From Branchiostoma floridae (Eukaryota; Chordata; Leptocardii; Amphioxiformes; Branchiostomatidae): a stretch of DNA of 64,000 bases. The notes beneath the pieces were generated by a model. That model was not told where the DNA came from. It searched no databases and saw only the letters and a list, made by a program, of their open reading frames with translations. The stretch is taken from assembly GCF_000003815.2 (NCBI RefSeq), contig NC_049991.1:11229001-11293000 (forward strand), given 5' to 3'. The first letter of the stretch is position 1, and each line of letters opens with the position of its first letter. The translations under genes were made by a program, and so were the position numbers. Positions 39,601 through 51,200 of this stretch are shown piece by piece.

Positions 39601-42600
39601 CGGCAAATATAAGCACAAAGGGACTCATCAGGACATACGGCGTCCACACATTCGCAAAGGTTGAAATACTCAGGAGACAATTAGTGACATTAGCTGTGGA
39701 CATTTTCACCCTTTGAGTGACTAATCCTAGCAACAAGTATGATAAGACTGCTGGAAATATTAGCGTAGCAATTACATGAAAGCGATAACTACACTTGAGA
39801 TGTTATATTTAGCATCTACTACTACTACTGATGAGTCAATTGAATGCTTCATAATGTAGTTGATGCTCTGCATGGCAACAGATCAGATCATCTAAGCATT
39901 GTGTTGATGAACACTACTGTTCTGTTACCATGCATACGTGGGAGGAAGCTGAAAGCCGAGAATGTCGACTTCGTCTGTTGCTAAGATATGTTTTAACTTG
40001 TGTACATCACATCTCCTGAATTTTTATCTGCTCAAATTTTCCTGACAAACTATAGATTGATACAGAACCCAAAGCTTTCTTGTTGAATCCAGATTTTTTT
40101 AAATTTCTATTTTTTGGTTGTTCTGCTTACAGTTGGTATTGATGATTGGAAATCTCTATTCATATCTGATTGCAGTGGCCTATCATAAAGCGCCTCAAGC
40201 TTGTTACAGCACAAGTCATCAGCACAATACCGCCATACCTGTTCCCTCATGCTGTGGGGGATGCCTGACATCGCCAGCTGGTTCAGTTTCTCAGACTTCT
40301 GTAGCGTGGCCTCGATCTTGTCCCACGTGAGATCGCCCACCTCGTGGTTATGTGTGAACTCCAGGTAGGCCTGCCACTTCAGCCTGTTCTGTGGATCCTC
40401 TGTCAGCGGGGTGCTCAGTAACTTGTTGGACATAGGCTCTGCAGCATCTGTGGTAACAGGTTATATTACATTACTAATTGATAATGCAGAAGAAGAAAGA
40501 GTGAATGCAGCTACAGGACTCTTCAAAGACTGTAGATGCAGAACACAGTGAATGATGATGATGATGAAAATTCAGAAATGTATAAGACTCAGTAATGTCA
40601 CCAATGATCAAATGGAACACAAGAGAGGCGAGTAGCAGAAACAAAAACTCATGAGATTAATTTTACTAAGGACTGTTCAGTATGTTTGCTTATAACAGCT
40701 AGATAAGGTACAATGCCCAGAAAGACTTAAATTATGCATTTTATACAAAACTAACAAAATAAACTCTTGTGCATTAAGAGTTATCTGTATACTATGGACA
40801 AGATACTTTTGATACAATGTATAATCAAGAGTCCTCACCTTCCTCCTCTACACGGAAGCCAAATTCATCATATCTGAACTCGGGTTGGCCTTCCGAGTCT
40901 TCCGTCTGTAGAACAAAACATTGTAAGTTAGTACAACCGCACTTAAAAATATAGAGCCGACAGACCACATTTTAGAAAATGATATTTATTATTACTATAT
41001 GATCAAAACACCACCTCCTAATTCTACTGTAAGCTAACTACAAGTAGTTGTTTGATGGCGGAGGGTCATACATTTTTGTACCTAGTCTCCAGGCAGATTA
41101 ACCGGTGGTATAAGGTAGTATGTACGCTGGCCAAGGAGTGCCGGCCAAGAGGTGTCCACCAATCCCCTTGGCTGGTGGACACTCCTTGCTCAGCTTAGAT
41201 ACTACTACCGGTAGAATTTTCTGCTACTGGTAAATCTGCCTGGAGATTAGGTCAAACCGAGTACGTTAATTTGCAAATCCTTCATCAATCCGTACAACAT
41301 TGTGAGCTTTACCTGAGCTATCTTGGCCAGTATGTCCTGCGGCCACATGCTGGGTGTTAAGGCGGAGAATGGCCCCCCAGGTGACGGGCTGTAGTTCCCA
41401 GAAGGAGAGCTGAGGAAGCCCAGCAGAGAGGTGGCTGCCACTGACACACCCTCCCCGCTCCCGTGGTCTGATGGTCCTGACGTGTCATCTTCCTCTTCTG
41501 TCAGCGACTCAGCTATGGAGACAGTAATCATAGGTGTTACGACTCTAACAGTTATGTACAACAATCAGTCTACATATGAAATACCGGTACTTAAATCTAT
41601 TGGGAACCACACTGTAAGTAAAATCATGTGTATAGAGTTTCGAGGTCATGCACAAGCAGTAAAGTGCTCTTGAATCTATAGATGAAAGGTGAATATCTGA
41701 AAAGAAAACACACCTTGTTCTGAAGTGTCAATGTGACATTCTTATATCTTATCATTGAATAGAAACATCAAAGCAATCATTAATGCATGCTATATCTATG
41801 TTATGCACTTTTTAAATCTCAAAGGAACAAGTAGAAAATAATAAGGCACCTTACAGTTGTTTCTAAAAGGGTTAATAACATGCTGCTGTCAATGACAGTT
41901 GTGACATGTAGCTTTTTACATGAGATGGTTTTGTTGGAAAGCAAAACTCACATCTTTTTCCAGTTTTTCCACCATGTTTCCAACCTTGGTGAGCATTAGA
42001 AGTTAGCATTGTAAGTAAAGTTAGCACTTAACTTTCTACATGTAATAGATTGAAGAATTCTTACATGATTATTTTTTTTTTATAAGAGGGAAAGTGGTGT
42101 AAAAACATGTGCATTCTTTTGCTGGGTTGATCCCATCATGATCATTTTCTCCATAACCTCAATGCGCAAATACATTTGCAAATGTTTACTCTTTTGACAC
42201 ATACTGCATGACCTTTTCAGGTCCCTCCCTTATCCAAGCATAGGCACACCCTTTCACACAATCAGCCATCAATAAGTAAAATGCAATCTGGGTTGTCTTC
42301 ACCACAGCTCCATTGATATTGACAGATTGAAGTTAAGATTGCATGAGTCTGAATGAAAATGGCTATCCATATGAAAAGCAGGTGTAAGCAATATACCTAG
42401 TGTGTATATGCAATTGTTTCAAACACATATCTCCGTATTTAGCTTGTACGTGGTTCGTTAATCATGTGCCTCAAATAAAGCAATGGCCAGCCAAAATATG
42501 TCACTGATATGTCTTTCAACTTAATCAAATGTTATCAATGATGGGTCTTTTGTCCAACAGCTTTGTAGCAAACAAAGGAATGCCAGCTGCGATGCAACAC

Positions 42601-44564
42601 AAGTATTTGGTGCAGCGAATGACAAACACAAGGTAACAACACTCATTATTAGGAATAAGATACCTCAGTGACTAAGGTGGATTGTACATGCCACTTGCAA
42701 TTAAGATAATGCTGCAAATTTGTATGACAATATTTTGACATCAGAGCAGAGGTTTATCTTACCTGGTATGTTATGATATACTAAAGTTGAAGTTATAAAT
42801 AGAGTGAAGTTTGCATTATCAAACTGTTCAATATTAAAATGGCATACTTAAACTAGCCTGAGTGTGGTAACAAACACAATATCAATGGTCTAGCAGGGAG
42901 TGTTCTGTGAAAGATATTGGCATGTAACCAAAAATGCTGGCAGCAGAAACTTCAATTGCAAGTAAAAGGTACATGTACAAATAATCAAACATAGTTAAAG
43001 TATAGCAGTAAGATGGGTAATATTTTGAGTTAACAGAATATGCTTTACTTCAAATTTTTCCTATTTGTGACTGAAATCTAAAAATAACAACCAAACAACT
43101 ACATCTGCTGCATACATGGAAAATGTGCTCAGGAAGGGAGACTTATGTTTGTGTTATGTACTTGCAAGTTTAAATATACACAGCACGGATATGGAGGTTA
43201 TAAGAATGCTGAGGAACTGAGTTATGTTGTACAAAACAAGGTTGACTTAACACCTTGCATCTCTACAGAAATGTATGAGGTGTTGGGTCATTAGCTATGA
43301 ATGGAGGGTTGTTTACAAGCGAACAGGTGGTTGTCAAGTCGGTAATGTAACCCACCTCCGCCGCAGGGCCATGCTGAATATTGTGGCCTGTTTGAGTCAA
43401 CCCGGACACTAAATGTATAATTTTGTGGTGTACATGTTTAGATAAGTCACATCCAATATTACAGGGAGGATGGGGAAAATACTTGTAAATGGTGGTTATG
43501 TACATCATAATCAGGCATTGTTTTCACTGAGCTTGCACAAAAAAACAATGATATGGCCATTATTTTATAATGACACAAGCTAATAAATTGTCTACTACTA
43601 GTACATGACGACACCCTGATTTGTGTTTGCCAGGTCAGTGCTGAACCCGTTGAACTGGCACCACCCTCTGTTACATAACAAAGTTAGTGAGAAAAAACAC
43701 AAGTCATGTACACCACAATTGTTGCTAACCTGCATATTTACGACAATGATAATACTGCTATATTGATACCCCTTTTTTGCACAGGTACAACGCTGTGCAC
43801 CAAGTGGATCAGGTTTTTCTGTAACCCCAAACAATACACCCACATAATGGGTTTACCTGGCTTACCTATTACGAACACAGGTGTCATGTTACCAGGTAGT
43901 TTGTCTTATGTATCTTTTTCATTGAGAGCTCGTTGTAGCTGATAAATGGCACGCATTTGGGACAAGTCTATAGTTACCTACGGAGCAATCGGAAATAATG
44001 TTCAAAGAAATAATGCATTTAACACCTGTCGATTCCCATGGGAAATTACCTTGACCACTTTTAAGGTAAACGCCCCCCTCCCCACAGTCGTGGGAGGTAC
44101 CGAGTAATTTTTAAAGAGCCAATTTCAAAAGCTTGGTCCCTTTAAATGTAGCGCAAACACAAAGTTATCTAAACGGCCACAGGATAGACTGGAACAAAGA
44201 GGACCTCCTTGATCGCAACTGTATACTAGTATGCCAGCCATGTTTTATCATTTTTAAAAAACCGGTTTCTTCCAACATCATACATGCAAGCCGAGAGACG
44301 TATCACACACCACATCACCATGCGTCCATATGAAACACACAAAATGCTCTGCATATGGCACCTGTCATTTAAAAAAGTATGACATCTGTGGTAACCAGAG
44401 TAGCTAAATTATTCTCATGTGTAGGAGCCGAGTTTATCTTGATCACGGAGGTCACGTCAAGCGAAACAGTTGCCAAACCGGGTTAACTCTGACAACACCC
44501 AGGGATTCAACTCACCCTGATATCCCCTCCCGCTGTAACCCTCTGCTGTTGGATCGCTGAACAT
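15661..44564 (-). CDS. SGSM3: SGSM3 orthologue: TBC-SH3-RUN RabGAP
   Basis: Coding exons, in transcript order: 44516-44564, 41313-41512, 40839-40905, 40239-40447, 38975-39034, 38769-38825, 38466-38600, 38075-38191, one lost in the gap, 37402-37540 (upstream edge uncertain), 37003-37098, 36431-36565, 36064-36121, 35761-35811, 35310-35389, 34851-35006, 34444-34498, 34250-34299, 33673-33731, 30337-30430, 27841-27911, 23338-23386, 23004-23060, 22652-22680, 21957-22079, 17803-17875 and 15661-15732. All have GT-AG sites and compatible phases. Two optional microexons are listed separately. The expected protein is about 810 residues. Domains in order are a TBC RabGAP domain, an SH3 domain and a RUN domain, the diagnostic SGSM3 order. 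The human protein (also RUTBC3, CIP85, MAP) inactivates Rab GTPases and binds connexin-43 and merlin (family knowledge). The first about 60 residues are acidic and Ser-rich and extend beyond the human N-terminus. Both catalytic fingers are present. Introns hold ordinary AT-rich sequence and the elements listed. Confidence 0.95.
16768..16794 (-). CDS. SGSM3: SGSM3 optional microexon B (27 nt)
   Basis: On the minus strand the order is an acceptor ending TTCTTTTCAG, then 27 bases encoding KYGEVTQNQ, then the donor GTAAGACC, identical to that of microexon A. The two 27-mers share KYGE, a central Gln and the final Gln. They are separated by a 217-base intron, indicating a tandem exon duplication. 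Both are phase 0-0. Confidence 0.65.
17012..17038 (-). CDS. SGSM3: SGSM3 optional microexon A (27 nt)
   Basis: On the minus strand the order is a pyrimidine tract ending GTCTGTTTCAG, then 27 bases encoding KYGEEHQIQ, then a strong donor GTAAGACC. It lies between the exon ending APT (phase 0) and the last exon VSQPLKEG (phase 0), so inclusion keeps the frame. It is similar to microexon B and not matched in human SGSM3 as I know it. Splicing is predicted from sequence only. Confidence 0.65.
19835..20267. mobile_element. hAT-type MITE with 8-bp TSD
   Basis: Terminal inverted repeats begin TAGGGCTGGGTACCGGTACAG, read inward from the right as TAGGGCTGGGTATCGGTACAG. The perfect 8-bp duplication ATGTTGAC lies at 19827-19834 and 20268-20275. 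Its interior is made of GGTCCAGGTCCGG-type repeats. It sits in an SGSM3 intron and encodes no transposase. Confidence 0.85.
21721..21940. repeat. Possible MITE beside SGSM3 exon 24
   Basis: CCCCATACAGGAGGGTCTGCATG near 21723 recurs near the right side as GCATGCAGACCCCCATACAGG (21918-21938), partly inverted. Between them are ATTACG-type repeats. The right end lies about 20 bases from the exon boundary at 21957. The class is unclear. Confidence 0.4.
24681..24728. repeat. Two tandem copies of a 22-23-base unit
   Basis: The unit GATAGTGGTCTTTCACAAAGG is repeated twice in direct orientation in an SGSM3 intron. It is a small local duplication. Confidence 0.8.
29835..29935. repeat. Pyrimidine-rich (TTTC)n tract
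   Basis: A stretch of about 100 bases dominated by TTTC and CTTT units in an SGSM3 intron. Open frames across it reflect composition. Confidence 0.75.
34250..35006 (-). other. SGSM3: SGSM3 SH3 domain exons
   Basis: Three exons (34851-35006, 34444-34498, 34250-34299) encode [19 protein letters not shown], then [18 protein letters not shown], then [17 protein letters not shown]. These contain the ALYDF-like strand, the WVGELNG core and the WFPAKFVE C-terminal strand of an SH3 domain. An arginine-rich stretch (RNRRRRAKA) directly precedes it. Confidence 0.9.
37402..38191 (-). other. SGSM3: SGSM3 TBC C-lobe exons flanking the lost exon
   Basis: Exon 8 (38075-38191) ends with [11 protein letters not shown], phase 0. 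The next readable exon gives [19 protein letters not shown] through GMLKMK. The intervening block of about 30 residues expected from the family (the DKLLQEHDIELS region) is absent from the flanks and must lie in the 100-N gap at 37580-37679. The missing exon must be 3n+2 bases long to restore frame. The acceptor chosen at 37541-37542 has a poor pyrimidine tract, so the upstream edge is provisional. Confidence 0.7.
37580..37679. other. Assembly gap, 100 N, removing one SGSM3 exon
   Basis: Placeholder gap within the TBC-coding part of SGSM3. The flanking bases (37541-37579 and 37680-38060) contain no recognisable exon. Confidence 0.95.
38466..41512 (-). other. SGSM3: SGSM3 N-terminus and catalytic half of the TBC domain
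   Basis: Exons 2-7. Exon 2 encodes the conserved [17 protein letters not shown] block after a new Ser/acidic leader. Exon 4 carries the [18 protein letters not shown] block and IPHSMREQ. The exon 6/7 junction encodes the arginine finger IEK|DLLR (Ile212, Asp215, Arg218 by my count). Exon 7 ends with the glutamine finger GYCQG (Gln255). Both fingers are needed by TBC-type GAPs, so the protein should be catalytically active. Confidence 0.9.
41081..41251. mobile_element. Palindromic MITE, CTCCA-TIR family, copy 2
   Basis: The left end CCTAGTCTCCAGGCAGATT and the inverted right end CCTAATCTCCAGGCAGATT match with one difference. The arms continue through ACCGGTRGTA and ACTCCTTGGCC-type sequence. 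It lies between SGSM3 exons 2 and 3, about 60 bases from exon 2's donor. Confidence 0.75.
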
Positions 44565-45260
44565 CCCGCCTGTGATCTCCCGCAGATCTTGGGTTCACCA
44601 GGAGGCTAGGAAAATAAAGGGAAAGTGATTCCGCCAGGCTCACAGCAGCGACCTTCCAACAACCTGCTTCGTTGTTTACCCGTCTGAGTACAGCAGATAA
44701 AAATGTCAATATCCCTCCGCAGCGTCCTTATAACTGAGGCTTTATAATATTTTCCAGGGCATCGGAAATAAAAGCCGTTAACTGACAATGCAATGTCTTC
44801 TCTTGATCTTAACCCTACCTAGGATTGATACAAAGTTGTCTTTAATTCTAATCTGCGGTTTGAATTGGGACTACATTGTTTACGTGTCACTGCAAATTCA
44901 GTGCTGCGGTCTGCCTACGTCACGACAAAAATTCTACGTCCGGGTCGCGTGACGTCATCACATTAAATAAATATCGCCCTTCGCTCCACCTGCCGTGCAC
45001 GCCTACGCGGTGTCAATATTTATGTTCAGCCGGTCCCAAGTCATGATCGGAGGAAAGGCAACGGCGGTGCAGGCTGTGCACGATGCGCGATGGCCGAACG
45101 ACTTTTAGTCGGGCTCTAATCAATATTTCCACCGTCCAAATTTAGTGGGTCAGCTACTCCCATCGCATTGCGGCCAGGGGGATCATCCCAGTTGGATTTG
45201 CATTGCAAATCCCGCTCCATCTCGACTTCTGTGTGGGAGAGTAGGTGGGGTGCCTCTGCC
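44565..45260. promoter_or_regulatory. Head-to-head SGSM3/ASB intergenic promoter
   Basis: Only 696 bases separate the SGSM3 start codon (44564, minus) and the ASB start codon (45261, plus). The stretch is comparatively CpG-rich. It contains the perfect palindromic CRE TGACGTCA at 44950-44957 and a second CGTCA half-site near 44919. I see no TATA box at a convincing distance from either start. A shared bidirectional promoter is inference from layout. Confidence 0.55.
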
Positions 45261-48200
45261 ATGGGCCAAGTCCGTTCGCGGCTCAAAAAGATGGGAGCCG
45301 GGGTCTCGGCGGTGGAGAGCTTCACGGACCTGCAGAGGCGCGCCTCCGAGTCGGACGACGAGAGCGAGGACTACACGGTGAAACACCTGTTCCAGGCCGC
45401 CGAGAGGGGGGACCTGCGCACCCTGAAGAGAATTGTGGAGGAGAACAGAATACCCATCGGTAAGTGCAGAGAAATTGCAAAAAAAAGGGCAAACATCAGT
45501 ACTGTCAAAGTTTCCCATCTGTGTAACTTACAATTTTATTGCAGTTCATGTAGAATATCAATTATGAATTAGCGTTGCTGTCATTCATCAGTACGCAGAC
45601 ACGTGAAACAGCTATCATCATCAGGCTAGTATAACCATATATCAATTTACCACGTCTGACCTACATTTTCTGACTGAAAACTATACACTGGAACATTCGA
45701 CCAGGAAGAGGGTCTGGTATGATGGTGTTTAATCTCCATATATATATTATATATTGGAGACATTTTTCCTTTATTCAGTGATATGATTATTGTTGATATT
45801 TGCCTGTACATTATTCAACTAAGTGCAACCAAGGAGGCCCTTAGTTTAACATCCTCCATCTCTGCGTGTGCTGGTGTGATGAAAAGTATTGCCTGGCAAT
45901 ATTTCCACTAATTGGCAATCCCCAAAGGCTACACTACAGTACAGGTCGACGTATGGAGTTCTGTGGATATTAGAGAAAAACAGTACTGTGAATGCATTTA
46001 AATTCGCGGAGATTTAATTTCGCGGTAGCGAGAAAATGGACTTTTCGCGTTGGTTTTAATTTCGCGGTGATGCGGCCGCTGCAAAAACTGCAAACATTAA
46101 ACCACCGCAAAAGTTTCTGCATTTACAGTACTTTGCTCTTCCTAAGACTGCCCTCAGTTAGAATAGCATTTCCAGAAAGAATTAATCTTCACATCAGGAC
46201 GATCAGGTGAGGCTTTTCTATAGCATGGAGCTTCAAAGACTTGGTAATAAAACTCCAAAGGCAACATGAAACTCACTTGCAGTTTTCATACGTGAGTCAT
46301 AAACATGGGGGTGTACAACAGGTAACATGATGGCTCATCCTTAGATAACATTCATTCTCTTGCAACTGGTGAGACAAAATGCTCAAAGCGTTCTACAATT
46401 TGCAGCTGAGGCTGTGTCATATTCTAAGTAGCTATTTAAACTAATATCAGGACCTGAGATTTAGTCTTGTTTGTCATCTTCTGTGCAAATATGATGCTAG
46501 TGGACCTGCAGTATTTTTATATACATGTACATGTATTGTCTTTATGTATGTATAAAAGAGTGCATTTATGTCATATATGTCAAATTGTGTGTGAATGTAA
46601 ATTTCACATTGGATAGGTATCCCTTTAGAAGTTTAGAAAAAAAAAATTTAATCAACAGCCTGTCATTTTGGTTGGTAAAAGTTAACTAGAATGATGTTTT
46701 GGCATGAACTTTATTGCTCGACTTTATTGCTTGACATGCTACAATGTATGGCAACAATAAGAAGGCAATCAACACAATAATGTTCTAAAGCCTCTATAGC
46801 GGCAGCCCACTTGTGTTGATTGTGGTTTGAGAGACGAAGATTACTGGTGCAACATCAGGCAATCCAGATCAAACCAGGTCAGCAGCAGCTGGGGCTTTTG
46901 GAAACAGAATAAAGCTTCCAACTGACATGCATAAAACATTTCCCAACTCAGTAAGCCCCAGATAAGGAGACATGCTAGATGTAACTTGTAAGGAATACAG
47001 GAACAACTCCAAGCAGAGGTTGAGATCAGGTAAAGATCTTGACTACTACCATATCTCTGTGACTCAACCTCTGCTTGGAGAATAGGAACAACTAGTACAG
47101 GCTTGGAAAACAATGATGTCACCTCAAACACAGGATGATTGAAATGAACTGAGAACAAAGTCTATTCTCAGAAGTTGTGACATTGGAGGTAGAATAACCA
47201 CCTGTTGCAGACAATAATTTTGACCTCAGTTTTATTGTACAGTAACAGAAATCCCAGCTTCATGAGGGAAGTTGTAAAAATAATACTGCAAAGCTTAAAC
47301 ATAAAATACAAGGACATAGACCATTAATTTGAAGTTAATTTGCAACTTCCTACTTAGCTAAGGCTTAATGCAACATGTAATATTATTCAGAAATTTTTTT
47401 AACATACACTACAAGATAACAATGGTGAGAACTGTCACCAGAAAATAATAGTAGTAAATTAGATGTTTCTTCATAATTCGTAAGATATCTCTGACCATAT
47501 TCTTTAGATTCTTAAGATCAAATTTGTGATGGCCATAAAATTACTCAAACTTCCCCTCCTTATTTTGCTAAATCGCTGTTGACAAAGGCTGTAAAGGAAG
47601 AAATGTCTACCTTGATGCAGTTTGACCTTTGTATTGCTGCCACATTCAATTCCTAACAAGAACAACGAATTGGACAATCCGTCTTCCATGTCCCAGTTTT
47701 CAACATAACAACCAAAAATTACAGTGCCACAGGACCTTGTAGTAAAAATCCAGTAAGACCTGCATTTCCTATGCAGCAGACACTTGGTACATGTATTCTG
47801 AACACCACTTCCCCTAGGCTTTGGTAAAAAGGCTGGGGTTGGCAAGGTTCATGTTACCAGTGGCAGTGGTAGTTGGGATGCCAAAATTGATGACTCTTGG
47901 CAGAATGGGTCCACCAAGGGGTTTTCAAGTTTGAAGGGGGAATCTCGGAATGCATGAAACAAGGGCAATGTCAATAGTCTAGCAATTTAAAGAATTTGTG
48001 CATGACTCAGTGTTGACTTATTTTACCATTGTTGGTAATTAACTAAAAATGATATCTGCCTTAGGAATATAAAGTGTGGTCTTCAAAACAATATTTGTAC
48101 AATGTACAGTTATAGATCTAGTACTAGTACTCACATATTTCTAGCTTGTGTGAGTAGACTATTCTCTACTAAATATTGATTACCTTATTCTTATATCGTT

Positions 48201-51200
48201 TTACTACAAGACAATGTTGTAGCTTATTTGGGGTTGAAAAAAAAGACAGAAGATAATCACATAGTGAGATAACCTATCAAAATGCTCAATGATCATGTTT
48301 TATGTAGGCACTGTGATGAAGGTACAAAAAGGGATACTAGTGCCCCTCAGCATCCTTGGCACGTGCACCAGCCTTAATGTGGAGGCTGCGGCTTTTCAAG
48401 CTATAAAATCTGATGATAAAGACTCATCGTTAGATTTTCCTATCTTAGCGATGTAAAGGGGATCCCTTGATCAAGCACTTGACATTTTTTTTATGTCTAG
48501 CCTCTGCCTTTGGATCCAATGACTTAAGAGAAGTAACAGAAAGCCCAAATCAGTGATAAAAATCAGTGTCAAAATATGTGCTTCAGGCATTGTTGACAAA
48601 ATGTTTAAATTGCCAATAAATCATGTAGGCAAACAAGCCATGGGGTGAATAGCAGGGGGACCGGAATATTCTAAACTTAGATGTCTCGATAAGGATTGCT
48701 TAAATCCTGATCAGTCCCAAGTAGACCATGCAACCAAGGCATTTGATTTCTTTTAATTGTCTTCAATCTGATGTTCATGCTGTTACAGTAACAGTGTCTA
48801 CAGGCTGGCAACAGCTGTGGTAACTTAAAAGTGACCTGGTTGCTTTCAAAGTCAGGGAGAGCCAAACAATTACTGAAATACTGCCAGCACTGATTGTCAA
48901 TCTCACAAGTAGTAACATAAAAATGTAAACTAAAGCCCTATGTAGTTAAATGTACATGTTGACATCTGCACTGAATCAAACCATCAACTAAACACTGTGC
49001 ACATTGTAGATGGTCCGATGATTACACTGCATACAATGACTTGTTAATGTCCTTGTATATAAGCCTTATGCCTACACCGTTCAGACTGCATCTCATTATT
49101 CCACTACGTTGCAGGAAATCTAATGAGAGATGTGGGCATTAGGGGCGGGGGTTGTTTTGGTGTAAACATTAGGAATACCTAAAATGGTCTTGTCTGCAGC
49201 TATAGGATACATTCCTTTCAAACAAATAACGTGTCTCTAGATGATTTTGACCAGATGTTTTATTTGAAACTTAATTGTGAATTCTAAAATGGACATTTTA
49301 TATCATAGCAATATCAGTAGCATTACAGCCAATACTAGTAGTAGCAATCTTGGCTTTAATTTGCTTTTGAATTTTATTCAAATTTAACAGTGACAGCTAG
49401 ATATATTCCTTGATCTTGATAATGGGGAATACAGCAGCTGCAGATAAAATCTCTTCCAGTTCAGTAGCCTCAAAATAGTCAGTTTTGCATATTAGAGTCC
49501 CAGTCCTCTACTTAGGTTGATAGAAATCTGAAGAGCAATCCCTGGTGCCTGCTTTGATATATTGTTTCTTAGTATGTGTTAGATGTTTCATGGTCTCAGA
49601 TGCTTTACATTGCATATAGAAAAGATACTGGTGCTTTTGAGTATTTCAGTCTTTGCCAATTTTCCACTCAAAACCATGTCTCTGAACGACGTGTTTGAAG
49701 AATGATGATGCAATGTTACAGTTATCTCAAACTCCACATCATGTGATTCATGTAGTGTAGAAGTGAAGAATGAAGCAATTGTTTTAGACTATATCTGGTC
49801 TAGAAGCCATTACGATTGGCTTCATAGTCCATGAGAACATTTAGACTGAAGAAGTAAACTTGACTGTACAGTCTGATAAGGATCAGTTTCCTTACTCAAT
49901 GAAATAAAGCATTGCAGTCACTTGACATTTTTCTGATGAGCTAACATATGTACATTTTGATGTCTCCTGTTATTGCAGATATAACAGATAACAGTGCGTG
50001 TACCCCACTGTTCATGGCTGCGAAAGATGGTCACCACGAATGTGTTTCTCTGCTGCTGAGGCAGGGGGCTCTGGCAGATGGTCTGCGAGATGTGAGCTCG
50101 TCGTGGACCCCCCTGTGGATCGCCTCCTCCGGTGGACATACAGAATGTGTCAGGTCTGTGCCAGCTTCTGTTTGTTAGGGAGAAGCTGGGTTGTCTACAT
50201 TTCCTCCTGACACCTGGGCATGTTGAGTAAGATAGTTGCACTAGTTTGGGAGACATACATTACTAACCCTTAAAAGCATCTATAATCAGCTCTAATATAA
50301 GGCTTGTTGCTCACATGTCAGGTTAATTTGCATATGTACTGGACGTTCTAAAAATAAGTTTGTTGTAGATGTCCCTGACATTTGAGCACATGGCAAAGAC
50401 ATCTGTAGTGCTAGATTATCACTGCTACATTTACTAATAAGGATATACTATTCTTGTTACATGTACATCTAACAAAGTAGATGTATATGTAATGTATACA
50501 TGTACACATAATTCATTAAAATAGACTGAAATTCAACCCTTTAATCAGCACGTATGATTGAAGCGAGCTGACATTGTTGGCATATATGGTGCTAGCCTTG
50601 GTGCTGAAAAGTGCATCTGATAAACTTGATGGTTTATACTGGACATAACAGAGCACATTATAACTGTGCTGATGAAAACATCAAAGCTGCTGATGGCTCT
50701 TGTGCATAGCATAGAGATCTCTCTTGTGAATTTAGACCACTTAATGCTTCTGACATAAAAGGATGAAACTTGTTACATGGATATTTTTGGTCTGTTCCAA
50801 ATTCCATTTATTGTCTGCCTCCAGTGACAAATGCACTGTCAGAAAGCATGAAATAGGAACATACCAGTAGGATTGGGGATATAATGGAATGGATATCATC
50901 ATTGGTACAGAGCTCTAAATGGGAAAAGTCTGTCATGAATGTTTTTGTCTGTATGAAAGGTTTGAAGCCCAACATGGGATTAATGATACCCGTGAGTAAC
51001 ATATGGTACATGTTTAGGTTGTTTATTTCAAACCAAACTATGTAAAAATTGTAATACCATCTCAGTGATCAACCTGACTACAGCATATCTCCCTGTTTTT
51101 ATTCTAGACTCCTCATAGATGCAGGTGCTAACCTGGAGTGCAAGTACCCAGAGACACCACTGTACGTGGCAACCAGGGAGGGCCACGCCCCTGTTGTCAA

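Noticed and set aside
45168-45260. Longer N-terminus for the ASB protein
   Set aside because: The upstream frame has no ATG; the first ATG, at 45261, has an excellent context.
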